NCBI GenBank assembly: GCA_028386065.3
Contig: JAKUCV010007502.1
Coordinates: 62,001-126,000, forward strand
DNA from: Turnera subulata
Lineage: Eukaryota > Streptophyta > Magnoliopsida > Malpighiales > Passifloraceae
DNA length: 64,000 nt
Direction of reading: 5' to 3'
Of this stretch, positions 45,671 through 55,619 are shown piece by piece (within the stretch, counting starts at the first letter, position 1; each line of letters opens with the position of its first letter). Both the position numbers and the translations under genes were made by a program. The notes below the pieces were generated by a model that was not told the origin of the DNA, did no database searches, and was given only the letters and a program-made list of their open reading frames with translations.

Positions 45671-45679
45671 TATAAAAGG
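45671..45679 (+). promoter_or_regulatory. TATA box for the antisense ORF
   Basis: CTATAAAAGGA lies about 70 bp upstream of ATG 45742, on the strand opposite to the retroelement, in good context for independent transcription. Confidence 0.5.
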
Positions 45680-45741
45680 AATCAGAAACCCCTGGGATGT
45701 GCACAAACATCTGAGAGCAGAGGATTGAGTGCTAGGACACC

Positions 45742-46789
45742 ATGGGTGACAATTTTCATGCTAGAGTGCAAGCTTGGATGAAGAGTATTTCCAAAGTCAT
45801 TCAATATGATTTCTTGGATCTGAAGAGGCTGTTCAATCTGAGGTTTGTGCAAGTCCAACCAGAGTTGATAAGGGCTGCAGCGACATTTTGGGATAGAGAA
45901 CCACGTGTTCCGCTTTGGAAGTGATATGATGGAGCTTTGCCCGACAGTAGAAGAGTTTGACGCTCTCTTGGGAGTGACAACAAGCGACACCGAAGATGAG
46001 CTCACCGGGGAGATAAAGAATAGAAAGATTGTTGCTGCGTAGTATAATGCTTCGTATGCAAAGAGTGTATGCGCCTATTTATCAATATCCAAAGACTGGT
46101 GGAACGCTCTCTTGATAGACAAAGATTATATTGACTTGGGGCCATTGATCGCTTTATATCATGTAGATGGAGACGAGACACTCGCAACCAGCTGGAGAGA
46201 AAAGAGGAAACAGGTCCTATCCTTCGTTATGATGAATGAATTCTTGCTGAGGACGCATCTTGGCATGGGTCATGTCATTGTTGGAGACTATGTCCAACAA
46301 CTACACAAGGGAAATAGCATTGTTGCTCTTGTGGTAGGCGAGACCCTTAATGCCCTAGGCGCTATTATGGATGACTTAAATGGACCAATTGGCGGTTCTC
46401 CATTACTATTACAAATGTGGTTGTGCGAGCATCTTAAGATCATTGAACGACCGGTATCATTGAAGTACACGTCGGCAGGCTCTTCAACAAGGCGTCGACT
46501 CCAATCCTTTGCGACTATGAGAGAATGGATCTCTTATATGCATTATTTGACTCCCAATAATATAGTGTGGCATTGCGATTGGCTGAAAGTTATACGCATG
46601 GTGAGAGACACATTTGGCAATGAAGTAGTGGTACTACCCGACATCAAGCAATCTTCTTATTACAACACAGTGCGGATTATGAGACAAATTGGTCAAGCTC
46701 AACGAGTTTTTTGTATGATCACCCCTCCTATCCAAGGGACTATGGATGATAATCTCGTGGGATTATTTGTAGTAGTTGGACACTCTTGA
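45742..46789 (+). pseudogene. Antisense ORF, plant mobile domain/DUF7745-like
   Basis: This ORF runs against the element's own gag-pol. From ATG 45742 it reads about 53 codons. A 1-bp surplus near 45901 shifts the frame, there is an in-frame TAG at 46040-46042, and the rest is open to 46789, about 348 residues in all. The segments AATFWDRE, then FRFGSDMMELCPTVEEFDAL, resemble the start of the plant mobile domain/DUF7745 family, known both as host proteins (MAIN/MAIL type) and as ORFs carried by Ty3/gypsy and Mutator elements. Downstream it is mixed helical with no catalytic motif visible. A leader of about 80 bp and a TATAAAAGG box at 45671-45679 precede it, so it could have its own promoter. 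Family assignment is from pattern memory and needs a profile search. Confidence 0.6.
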
Positions 46790-46799
46790 ATTTGATTGG

Positions 46800-47353
46800 C
46801 GTGGGAATGCACACATTGAAGCCTCCCATTCCGCGGTATAGGCATGCCAATCATGGATGCTAAGATGGAAAGTGCATTGGCGAATTGGTTATTCCTCTTG
46901 GGGACATAGTAGTAAGCTATCGCCTCGAAATAGCAGCTAGTCCTTGTAGATATTCATGATAAGGCATAAGCATGTCTTCTTTGATCTTCCATTCACCCAT
47001 GACTTGTAAAATTACCAGAGCAGAGTCACCATATACCCGGATTTATCGTATACTAAGGTTAAGCGCAGTTTCGAGCCCAATAGTGCATGCTTCATATTCG
47101 GCTATGTTGTTCGTGGCTTTAAACTCTAGTTTGTAAGATAGAGGATAAGTGACTTTGTCAGGTGAAATGAGGATGATGCCGGCGCCGAATCCGCATCCAT
47201 TCACTGCACCGTCGAAGTACATCTCCCATGTTGGAATGGTGATTGTCAAGATACCTTCATCGGGGAATTGAGGCTCGAATCTTTCGTTATAAATCACTGG
47301 TTGAGAGGCTAAGAAATTAGATATGGCGCTTCCTTTAATAGCCTTTTGAGACA
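46800..47353 (-). pseudogene. Second RNase H of the Tat-like element
   Basis: Minus-strand frames give YFDGAVNGCGFGAGIILISP, then NNIAEYEACTIGLETAL, then (after a stop near 47045) a DSALVILQVMGEWKI-like stretch and YVPKRNNQFANALSILASM. This DGA...N/EYEA...D...N pattern is the additional RNase H that follows the normal one in Tat elements. The expected integrase does not follow; the coding sequence ends near 46800, where the antisense ORF ends from the other side. Confidence 0.8.
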
Positions 47354-48710
47354 TGATGTGTAAAATCTGCAAGCGCACAGACCACAGTAGCACACAAGGT
47401 GGTATCCACAGGTACTAGGCAAAATAATTAATCAACAGACTCACTCCGTTAGGCAGAAAACAGTAAAAGAGATATAGATTTTGAGATTGTGAATCGAAAT
47501 TAAAATTAACAATAAACTAAATACAAATAAGCTGAGAATAATATGAGAAGATCAGATTATGGAAGGTCTAGATCAATCGGGGTTCACTACTCTATCCTTT
47601 TATGCCCTAATTATCCTCCAGATTCTACTGACAGTGTAACTCTATTCCGTGTCTACGAACAGGGCGATACTGCTCACTAAAAATCTACAACTTTCTATTC
47701 GTTTTCCTGATGGGTAACAACCTATGGTGAAATTATCAACTTTTGGAGGTATAATTTCGTCTCAGAGGTCAATCTTACCACTGTCGTGGATCAAACCTAT
47801 TCCTAGGAGCAATGATATTTTGTGTTGTCACTAATTCCACAATAATACTAATGCCTTTCAGCACCTAGACTAAGGTTTGTTTATGATTTTCCAGAATTAA
47901 GTGTCTCCTGTCGGTACTTAGTTTAATTCCTAAGACAAGTATTAAAGGTTATCAAGCTTCAAACTCGAATTAAGTACGCATAAACAAATCAAGAACACAA
48001 ATAAGAAAATTGTTTGAGGAGTAATTAAACCATAAAAAGAGTTGAGTAGCTACATCCCTCTTGTTCTAGAAAAGAAGGTTTAGTTCATAGCAAAATATAA
48101 AATAACCATAGAGGAATTGTTCATAGCAAACCATAAATAAAACTAGCAAAAGCTCCACAAAAGTTCTCTGCCTTCAAGCCTTGCTGACAAAATTCTAGAG
48201 TAATTCTTTCTGTTGTAGCTGACCTCTCTTTAATTCCATAGAAACCCTATCATTAATTCTTAGAAGTTAGCTTAGGTAGCTAAAGTCTAGGATGTAATCT
48301 TTCTAGTTTTCTTCTTTTAGTTGCAGGAGGTTTATTTCTATTCTTAATAGGAGTGTCCAGCAAGTGATTGACCTAATATAACTCTAATTAAAGAGCCAAA
48401 AATTTCCTTTGACGCACTTTTATAAAACTGGAGATTTCTGGTCTGCGAGATTCAACAGTGTGACACCGTTGAAAACTAATCGTATTCATGAATTGGCTCC
48501 AAACTTTCCAGAATTCTTCAAAGGGCTTTAAATCTTCAAGAATCAAGTCAATTTGCAACAAAAGGTACCTGAAAGCATAAGCTAATAAGTGGAAGCGAAA
48601 CAAGTGGAAAACAAGCTAAAAATTATAAATAAAATGCATGATCTTAACTAAATGCTTGGCCAAAGGGGTATTTTATGCTCCAAAATAGTATATGATATAC
48701 ACACATATCA
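47354..48710 (-). mobile_element. Solo LTR, Athila-type, with AGACA target-site duplication
   Basis: 1357 bp with TGATGTG ... TATCA ends, flanked by AGACA at 47349-47353 and 48711-48715. On the minus strand it starts TGATATGTGTG, shares a block with 4974-5215, and near its end has GTGCGCTTGCAG, also present near the end of the LTR at 53636-55452. It lies between the RT-RNase H and the second RNase H of the Tat-like element, whose frame is in register across the site once one duplication copy is discounted. No internal genes: an LTR-LTR recombination relic. Confidence 0.9.
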
Positions 48711-48715
48711 AGACA

Positions 48716-50036
48716 CAAATTGAATGTCAAATTGAGATAAGATCGCGACCCAACGAGCCGTCTTGCTACTCGGCGCCGGTTTCTCTAGGAGATACTTGAT
48801 AGGATCCATTCGGGAGATGAGTAGCACCTCATGTGTCACAAAGTAGTGTCTCAGTTTTTGGTAAGCCCATGTCAATGCGACGCAAGTCTTCTCAATCATG
48901 TTGTACTTGGCTTCATAATCAGTCATCTTCTTGCTTAAGTAGTAGACAGCATTCTCGATGCGAGAGTCAGGTAAATATTGTGCAAGTATAGCACCCATGG
49001 CATTGTCAGTCATAGTGAGATATAGAAGAAGTGGCTAACCTGATCTAAGCAGTTATAAGACTGGAGGATTAGATAGATACTCCTTGATTTGATCAAAGGC
49101 ATGTTGGCAGTCGTCATTCCACTCGGTTGACGCCCCTTTCTTCAAGAGTCGATGGTCGACCTCGATTCCTCTTTCACTGACCATAAAACCGAGTAGGTTG
49201 CCGGCCTTTACACCGAAGATACATTTTTGCGGGTTGATCCTCATGCCAAATTTCCTACATCTATCAAAGAATCAACGTAGATTGGGCACAAGTGACTCAT
49301 TGGTTTGTGACTTGACGATCATATCATCGGCGTATACTTCCACTATGTCATGCATCATGTCGTGAGTAAGAGTAGTAGCCATTTGTTGATAGGTGGCGCC
49401 GACATTGATGAGTCCAAAGGGCATTACCTTGTAGCAGAAAGTTCCCCATTCTGTGCGGAAAGCCGTCTTGTGCTTATTCTCGGGTGCCATGAGTAGTTGG
49501 TTGTAACCAGAAAATCCGTCCATGAATGATAATAGTGCGTGGCCAGCGGTTACGTCAACTCGTAGATAAATATGTGGCAATAGAAACTCATCCTTAGGAC
49601 ATGCTTTGTTCAAATCTCAATAATCGACACACATGGGGACTTTGCCATCCTTCTTTGGTACATGGACGATGTTGGCTAACCATTCGGGGTAGTCTATCAC
49701 TTCTAGGAATCTAGCTTGGAGTTGCTTTTCTACTTTCTCCTTTACCTTGAGTGCCAATTGTGGTTGGAGGCGGCGCACCTTTTACTTGACAGGTTTGGCA
49801 ATTAGAAAAGTCGGGACACGGTGTTGGGAAATTTCTGGGTCGTTACTGGGCATATCTATGTAGGACCATGCAAATATGTCCACATATTCTCGGATCAAGG
49901 CGGGGAGCTCTTCCTTAATACTATCGGGTAGTGTAGCGCTCATTTTGGTGATTTTAGGTTTGGTTTCAGTTCCCAAGTTGATTTCAATTGATTCATGGAA
50001 TTTATTTAGTTCATCATTATTATGCACATCATCCAT
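48716..50036 (-). pseudogene. Reverse transcriptase and first RNase H of the Tat-like element
   Basis: Minus-strand frames show, in order: the pre-RT segment LIREYVDIFAWSYIDMP (near 49895), the RT core at 49613-49272 with LLSFMDGFSGYNQLLM, FCYKVMPFGL and the catalytic YADD at 49334-49323, the connection at 49244-49053 (INPQKCIFGV, LGFMVSERGIEVD), and RNase H at 49013-48716 (ENAVYYLSKKM, CVALTWAYQKLRHYF, LSQFDIQFVS). Several frameshifts and stops separate these. The solo LTR begins right after the last segment. YADD in place of YVDD also occurs in functional Ty3-type RTs. Confidence 0.9.
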
Positions 50037-50066
50037 GCAAACAACATTATCATCACAAACACCAAT

Positions 50067-51725
50067 TTAAGGGAATGTAAGCTTCATATTATTCTTTGAA
50101 AAATGCAAAACATCGTTATCCTCGAAAGTGTTAGATGAGGAAAATTGAAAATTGGGAGGGCAATATGGTTGCTTCTCTTTATTATCAAAAGAAAATGTGG
50201 ACTCAGACTCAGACTCGGACTCGGACTCGTCTACACCACTAGATGGCTTGCTCCATTCCCATTGCTTCAAGGGTCCTAGGATAAGGGTGATCATGTTCCT
50301 CTTATGCTTGACTCCATGCTCCAAGCGCATATCTCCAAATAAACCTTCGAGGCCAAAATCATCGCATTGAGACATAATAGGATTGTCGGCTTCAAGATCA
50401 ATTGGCTTAGCAACTCGCCCCGACCTAGTGATGGCGTCCACTTCCTCCTCTTTTAGGTTCACATAGTCATTCAAGTCGATGAGCACCATACACTCTAAGT
50501 GCTCCATGGGATGTATAATTTTAGAAGCATCCAAGAGTCCTTCCTCAAAGATGGCGCCAATGGTATTGTGCGGAGGCAAAGGATTCGTCTTGGTGTTTGG
50601 CTTTGTTGGAGGAATGAGCTTCCCTTGATCAATCAAGTCTTGCACCACATGGCGTAGTCGAACGCAATCATCGATCTTGTGCCTATAGAATTGGTGGAAC
50701 TCACAATGCCTGCTTTGATCAAGATTGGGAATTGGATCGGTTGGCGGTGCTAATGGAGTAATGGCATTTTGCGCCATGCATATTTTCAGAATGGCTAAGT
50801 GGCATGGACAATTGAGTGAATTGTCTTTTTGTCTCACCTAATTGAATTGGCGCAGTTACCGCCACATTATTCACATCCGCTGATTTCTTGTTGTTTCTTG
50901 TCCCAAAGTTCTTTCTTTGAAAAGAATTCTCTTGAGGAGTCTTGATCTTACCGGATGCAATGACATCTTCCAATTGAGTTTCCGCGCCAATGAGGGCCTT
51001 GAAGTTAGCATAATAATTGCTCACCATGCGATCATAGTAGATTGGTTGCAAGTTCTTGATTACCATTTGGACTTGATCTTCTTCGGATGGATGCTTCACC
51101 ATTCGGGATGCCTTGTTGTGTCACCTAGTGATGAACTCAGAAAAGGTCTCTTGAGCTTGTTGCTTGGTAGTTTCGAGATCTCTCTTGGAGGCATCAACGG
51201 GGGTGTTGTACTTGTAGTACTCAACGAACTCCTTGCAAATATCCTCCCAGAAACACGATCGTCGTCCAATGACATAAACCAAGATAAAGCCGCCCCTCCT
51301 AAAGAGCGTTGGAATAATTGTGCCATCAATTCGGGTCCAATCCCCATAGGATAGAGAGTGCAGAAATAGATCTTCAAGTGCGTATGTGGACAACCCATCC
51401 CATCGGATTTGTCAAAGTCGGGCACTTTGAACTTGTCAGGAAACCGGGCCCGTGGAAAAGAGCCAATCGATCAAGGTTGTAGTCATCCTCCTTCCGCTTG
51501 AGGTCCTTGAGAATTCCTTCAATCTTGTCGACCTTATTCTCTAGACGAGGTGTCGGAGTCTCCATGTCTTCATCAATCATGATTGGCCGCTTACCATCGG
51601 CTTTGCTAGTGTTCTTATTTGAAGAAAGGCAATGGTACCATCATCACCCTTTGCGACATTCAGTGCCTCGAGAAATTGAGCCATGCTAACGCCCTTCAAC
51701 TTCTCCATCAACTCACCCACCACGG
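50067..51725 (-). pseudogene. Gag of the Tat-like element
   Basis: Minus-strand frames give FKVPDFDKSDGMGCPHTHLK and MAQLFQRSLGGAALSWFMSL, the usual Tat/Ty3 gag core, then QVQMVIKNLQPIYYDRM, then HCEFHQFYRHKIDDCVRL, a Cys/His segment placed like a nucleocapsid. An S-E-S-E-S-E-S-E acidic run at about 50230-50200 comes from a GACTCG repeat. At least three frameshifts (near 51420, 51110 and 50830) break it. A retropepsin motif expected after gag is not found before the RT region. Confidence 0.8.
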
Positions 51726-52119
51726 TTGGATCATTCACTTGGATCCACTAAAGGCAAGCATAATCATACAACATATTTCCACATAAGGCAAGTACCCCTA
51801 GGATTTCGTTTGACTACATGCAAGGATATGCAGCTGGTTTGGGGCGAAAGGACCACTACTATGGGAGGTTCAACCTACTCACATGTGACACAAGGATGTC
51901 GCGTGAGGTCAAAGGCCAAGGTTCCCAATCATCGCGCGCGGCAGGTAATGGACAAATCGCATGCCATATCACCACGAATGATGGTATGTATGGGCAAGGA
52001 CTCGTCGCGCCCCCTTAAGGTAGAGGTTAACACACAATTATAATGCAAGCATGCAAGTACTAATAACAAAGCACAAAACTCAAGCGAAAATTGCACATTA
52101 TTTCTTAAACCCACGATCC

Positions 52120-52134
52120 CCAACGGAGTCGCCA
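52120..52134 (-). other. Primer-binding site of the Tat-like element
   Basis: The minus strand reads TGGCGACTCCGTTGG, two bases inside the 5' LTR (52137). I leave the tRNA unassigned. Confidence 0.75.
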
Positions 52135-52136
52135 GC

Positions 52137-53510
52137 TGTGAGAACCCGGACCGATCCTCACCTTTGGTGATCGATGGAGTCGCCACCCAAGTTTTATTAT
52201 CGTAGAAAAACTCAGGAAAAACCAGAGAATAACTCCTTTATCCCACAAAAGAAACCAATTTGCGAACCAAAGATGCCGGACTCGGGGCTTCGTCATAGAT
52301 AGGAAGGTAAGAGGCACCCCATTTATGCTTTGGGTGAAATAATATGCAATTTAAACGAATACTTGTGCTTTGGTGCGTGTGTGTATGTGTATAAACCAAA
52401 TTTCCAGCAGCAAACCAACAATAATAATATATGTAAAATCGAAATTAAAGAGACAAGAAAAAGAAAAGAAACAATTAGGGTTGCGCCTCCAACACTAGAG
52501 AGATCCGACGTACCCTGGCAACCAGGTTCAAAGCTCACGTAGTTCTTGGATTGGAATCAACATTCAAGCAAACATGTCAGTATCAGTATGTAATCAGAAA
52601 CAAAATCGCAGCCGCAGAGACAAATCAAAGGGAAAGAGACCGAGTTACCACCAAGGGCGTGTTCTTCGTCGTTCTTCGCGTTTGAGGGTTGTAGATCGCT
52701 TCTACCCTCTTTCCGTTCCTGAATTGCACCATGATTGGTTCTAGAACTACTGCAGAGACAAAACTAAACAATACACCACGTGAAATCCAGCAGAGAAAAA
52801 CAAAGAAATCGAATTGAGAAAATAAAATAGTAGAGTTTTCTCAAGCAAAAAGCTTAATGGCCAACCACCCAAAATTGTGTTTTAAGGGTTCTATTTATAG
52901 TGTTCAGGGACTGAGGGGGCGTGGTTTTGATCCTTAGGTCGAGATTAAACTCCTAAATCCAATGGTTGAGGGTAGAAATCATAAAAGAGGGGAAATAGAG
53001 AAAGTGGCCGCCTCTGGGACGAATGACCGTCGCCTAGTGGCGGCCTTCCCTACTTGTCCGACATGACCGTCGACTCAGTCAGCTACTGTTCACGTTCTTC
53101 CTATTTTAACTGGGTTTTTCCTATTTTGATTCCAATCCGATCCTTGCACGCAAGGCAAAGGATCTCAGACCAGAAAAACTCCCTTTTCTTGAGAAAAACT
53201 ACAAGTTCTTTCCATATAAACTCAATTACTTAACCTACACTCTAAGGATTAAGATTATTCCTCTTTTATTCATAAAATAGGCAAAATAATAAACCAACTT
53301 AATTGGGCCTTTAATCCAACGAAAAATCAAAGAAAAATAAGTCATAAAATTTGTGCTAAGCCTGGGCCTCATTATATGGCTATTCCATTAATTTATTTAT
53401 TGGGTTCCTAAGCCAAATTAAACACCAAAAAATTATAAAATTAACCCTGGGCTATAAAACACAATAGTAATCCAATAGAATAAAATAGTGGCTAAATTTG
53501 GGTGTTCATA
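52137..53510 (-). repeat. 5' LTR of the Tat-like element
   Basis: 1374 bp; plus strand TGTGAGAACCCGG ... GGGTGTTCATA. The end is mutated from the TGTTAAC form to TATGAAC (minus strand) but stays in register with the partner LTR and with the CTTGG duplication. It differs from the partner by many scattered substitutions and some indels. Confidence 0.93.
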
Positions 53511-53515
53511 CTTGG

Positions 53516-53635
53516 ATTCCTAAAGACCCGAACATCCTTACATAAGTCATACTTAGAAATCTATCGCCCAAGCCACACTTAACATGAACAACAAAGTTTC
53601 CTTAATGAGGAACTTAAAACATAATAGCGTCTAAA
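53516..53635. other. Flank resumed after the Tat-like insertion
   Basis: Continuous with 42830-43389 before that insertion. No gene seen. It ends at the start of the Athila-like LTR. Confidence 0.4.
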
Positions 53636-55452
53636 TGTTAGTGTTTTTATGATGGTTTTGAATGGCTTTTTTTATGTATTCTTGATCAATTATGTGTATA
53701 ATCTTTATATTATTGTGTGTTTTCATGCATTGTGTCAATTAATACTTGAATTTTGCTGATTAAGTATTTTTATCAGGAATTTATCATTTTTATTGAAGAA
53801 TGGAAGCTTTTTAACCGAGTTTGGAAACCAGACCCAATTCAGGAAACTTTTTGCAGTGAGCATAGCCGACTATTTTGGAGATTTCGGGAGTTCTATACAT
53901 TAAAATTAAGTGAGACCAATTGGACACAAAACTATACTTCCAGATCTTTCTATGGACTAAATTTCATAATTTTCGGAGGAGTCTACAAGGAGCAGTAATT
54001 ATTTTAATCCAGCAAAGGAAGCAGATTTTTCTGTGCCGGCCCTGGCCTAGTGATTCGACGATATCTTGAGCTAAAGAAGTCCAATTGAAGAGATATTTTA
54101 ATGAAAATAAAGCTAAGATAATTATCTAGAACTTTGTAGAAGAGCCCAACACCCATTTTGGATGTCTTCTAGGAGTAAAGTGGCGTATAATTTTCGGGTC
54201 AGAAAACAGGCAGAAGTCCAACTTGGAGTGTAAGTCAAGAATTCAATTTCCACTCAAAGAAGGAGAGCCCCACCGACTTCCAGCAGCTAAAGACAGTATA
54301 AAAGGAACCCCTAGGTCGACATATTCAGGAGACAGAAGTCAGAGGCTGAAGCTCTGCCGAATTGGTTAGATATTAGTTCACACACACTAGTAGGGTTAGG
54401 GTTTTCACACTTTTGGATCCTCTAGGTAGTGCCGAATTTCTCATCCAATTTCAAGGTTATTCCCCACAACAATTCAACATTTTTTTCAGAAAGATTTGAA
54501 GGTTTAAAGTCACAGAACCACTAGTCCAATTACAACAGAAATTGACAACAGGAGAGCACAAGTCGACGCCATCATCACCAACACAAATCGGCTACACGAC
54601 TTCACTACTTCTTCCTCTTTTCAATTTTCTTTCTATTAAATTGTTTACTTGATGAGTTCTTGTGAGATTTTGATTGATTGCTATTTTATTATGATGAACT
54701 AATTCTCTAATCTAGGTTAGGGATGTAGCCAATTACTTCTATGGTTTTATTATATATGGATTGATGTTTATTCAATTGATTGTGTTGATTGTTCAATCTA
54801 TGTGTGCCGAATTTATAACTACTTTGGATTGATTCTTACTGATTGCAACATGCGAGAGCTACATGATTTATATGGTGATACCTAGAAGAACATAGATTGA
54901 TTGATGCTAAAATATGCAAGAGCTGATATTTTTTTAGGGCATAATTGATTGCTTTGTGCTTAATGAGTTTAGTATTGATGCTAGGCTATGCGAAAGCTAG
55001 GTAGTAATCTTTGCTGAATATTTGATTCAAACATGCGAGAGCTGAGGATTAAGACATTAGAAACAATTGCCGACAATCACACATCAAAATTGAAATCGAC
55101 ATCCACGCATAATAAACCTAGATAGTAATTGTGTGAACCCCGATTTCCTAGATTGCTTTAGATATTGATAGAACTTTGCTTAGATTAAGTTTGCAATTTT
55201 ATTTCTTTTTTATTATTTGATTTTGACATCACCCTTTTAATTGATTTGCCTAGATAATCATAAGTTGTTATTTAGATAGTACTTATTTCCCTTGTTCCAT
55301 GGATCGACCTTAATTAGACTACTACACTACATAGTACACTGTGCGCTTGCAGTTAACAATCGTTGCGTTTACTCGTGAGTTATTTGTGTGTCGTGTTGTG
55401 AATTGGTCAAGAATTATAAATTTGAAAAGTCACGTGTAAAAATAACGCATCA
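53636..55452 (+). repeat. Athila-like 5' LTR
   Basis: The right edge is fixed by the ACGCATCA end nine bases before the primer-binding site at 55462. The left edge, TGTTAGTGTTTTTATGATGG at 53636, is the best TG start but has no partner LTR to confirm it. About 1.8 kb is normal for Athila LTRs. Repeated CATGCGAGAGCT phrases occur at 54848-55040. Confidence 0.65.
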
Positions 55453-55461
55453 TGCTTTTTC

Positions 55462-55479
55462 TGGCGCCGTTGCCGAGGA
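55462..55479 (+). other. Athila-type primer-binding site
   Basis: TGGCGCCGTTGCCGAGGA is nearly the standard Athila primer-binding site (TGGCGCCGTTGCCGGGGA), complementary to a tRNA-Asp 3' end. Confidence 0.85.
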
Positions 55480-55619
55480 ACAAACGGTTTTAATACTATT
55501 GAGATTGCAGGTAGATTACTTTAGGTTTTATTTTTCGGATTATTTTTTTATTTCTTTTTATTTTCTTTATTCGATTTTTGTTTTCTTTTTTTTTTCTATA
55601 GTGTTGTCGATTTTGGTTG

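Larger units (their letters stand above)
43390..53510 (-). mobile_element. Tat-like Ty3/gypsy element, nearly full length, nested insert
   Basis: Bounded by LTRs 43390-44732 and 52137-53510 and by a perfect target-site duplication CTTGG at 43385-43389 and 53511-53515. On the minus strand: 5' LTR, primer-binding site, gag (51725-50067), linker, RT, RNase H, a second RNase H, then an opposite-strand ORF, minisatellite and 3' LTR. The second RNase H and the antisense ORF are marks of the Tat lineage. No retropepsin is seen between gag and RT and no integrase after the second RNase H, so the copy appears internally deleted. A 1357-bp solo LTR splits it. It is defective and cannot move by itself. 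Confidence 0.92.

Noticed and set aside
50200..50235. Ser-Glu repeat as a separate acidic protein
   Set aside because: It is a short GACTCG microsatellite within the Tat-like gag frame.
55617..55619. Start of the Athila-like gag at 55617
   Set aside because: That codon is TTG; the ATG is at 55620.
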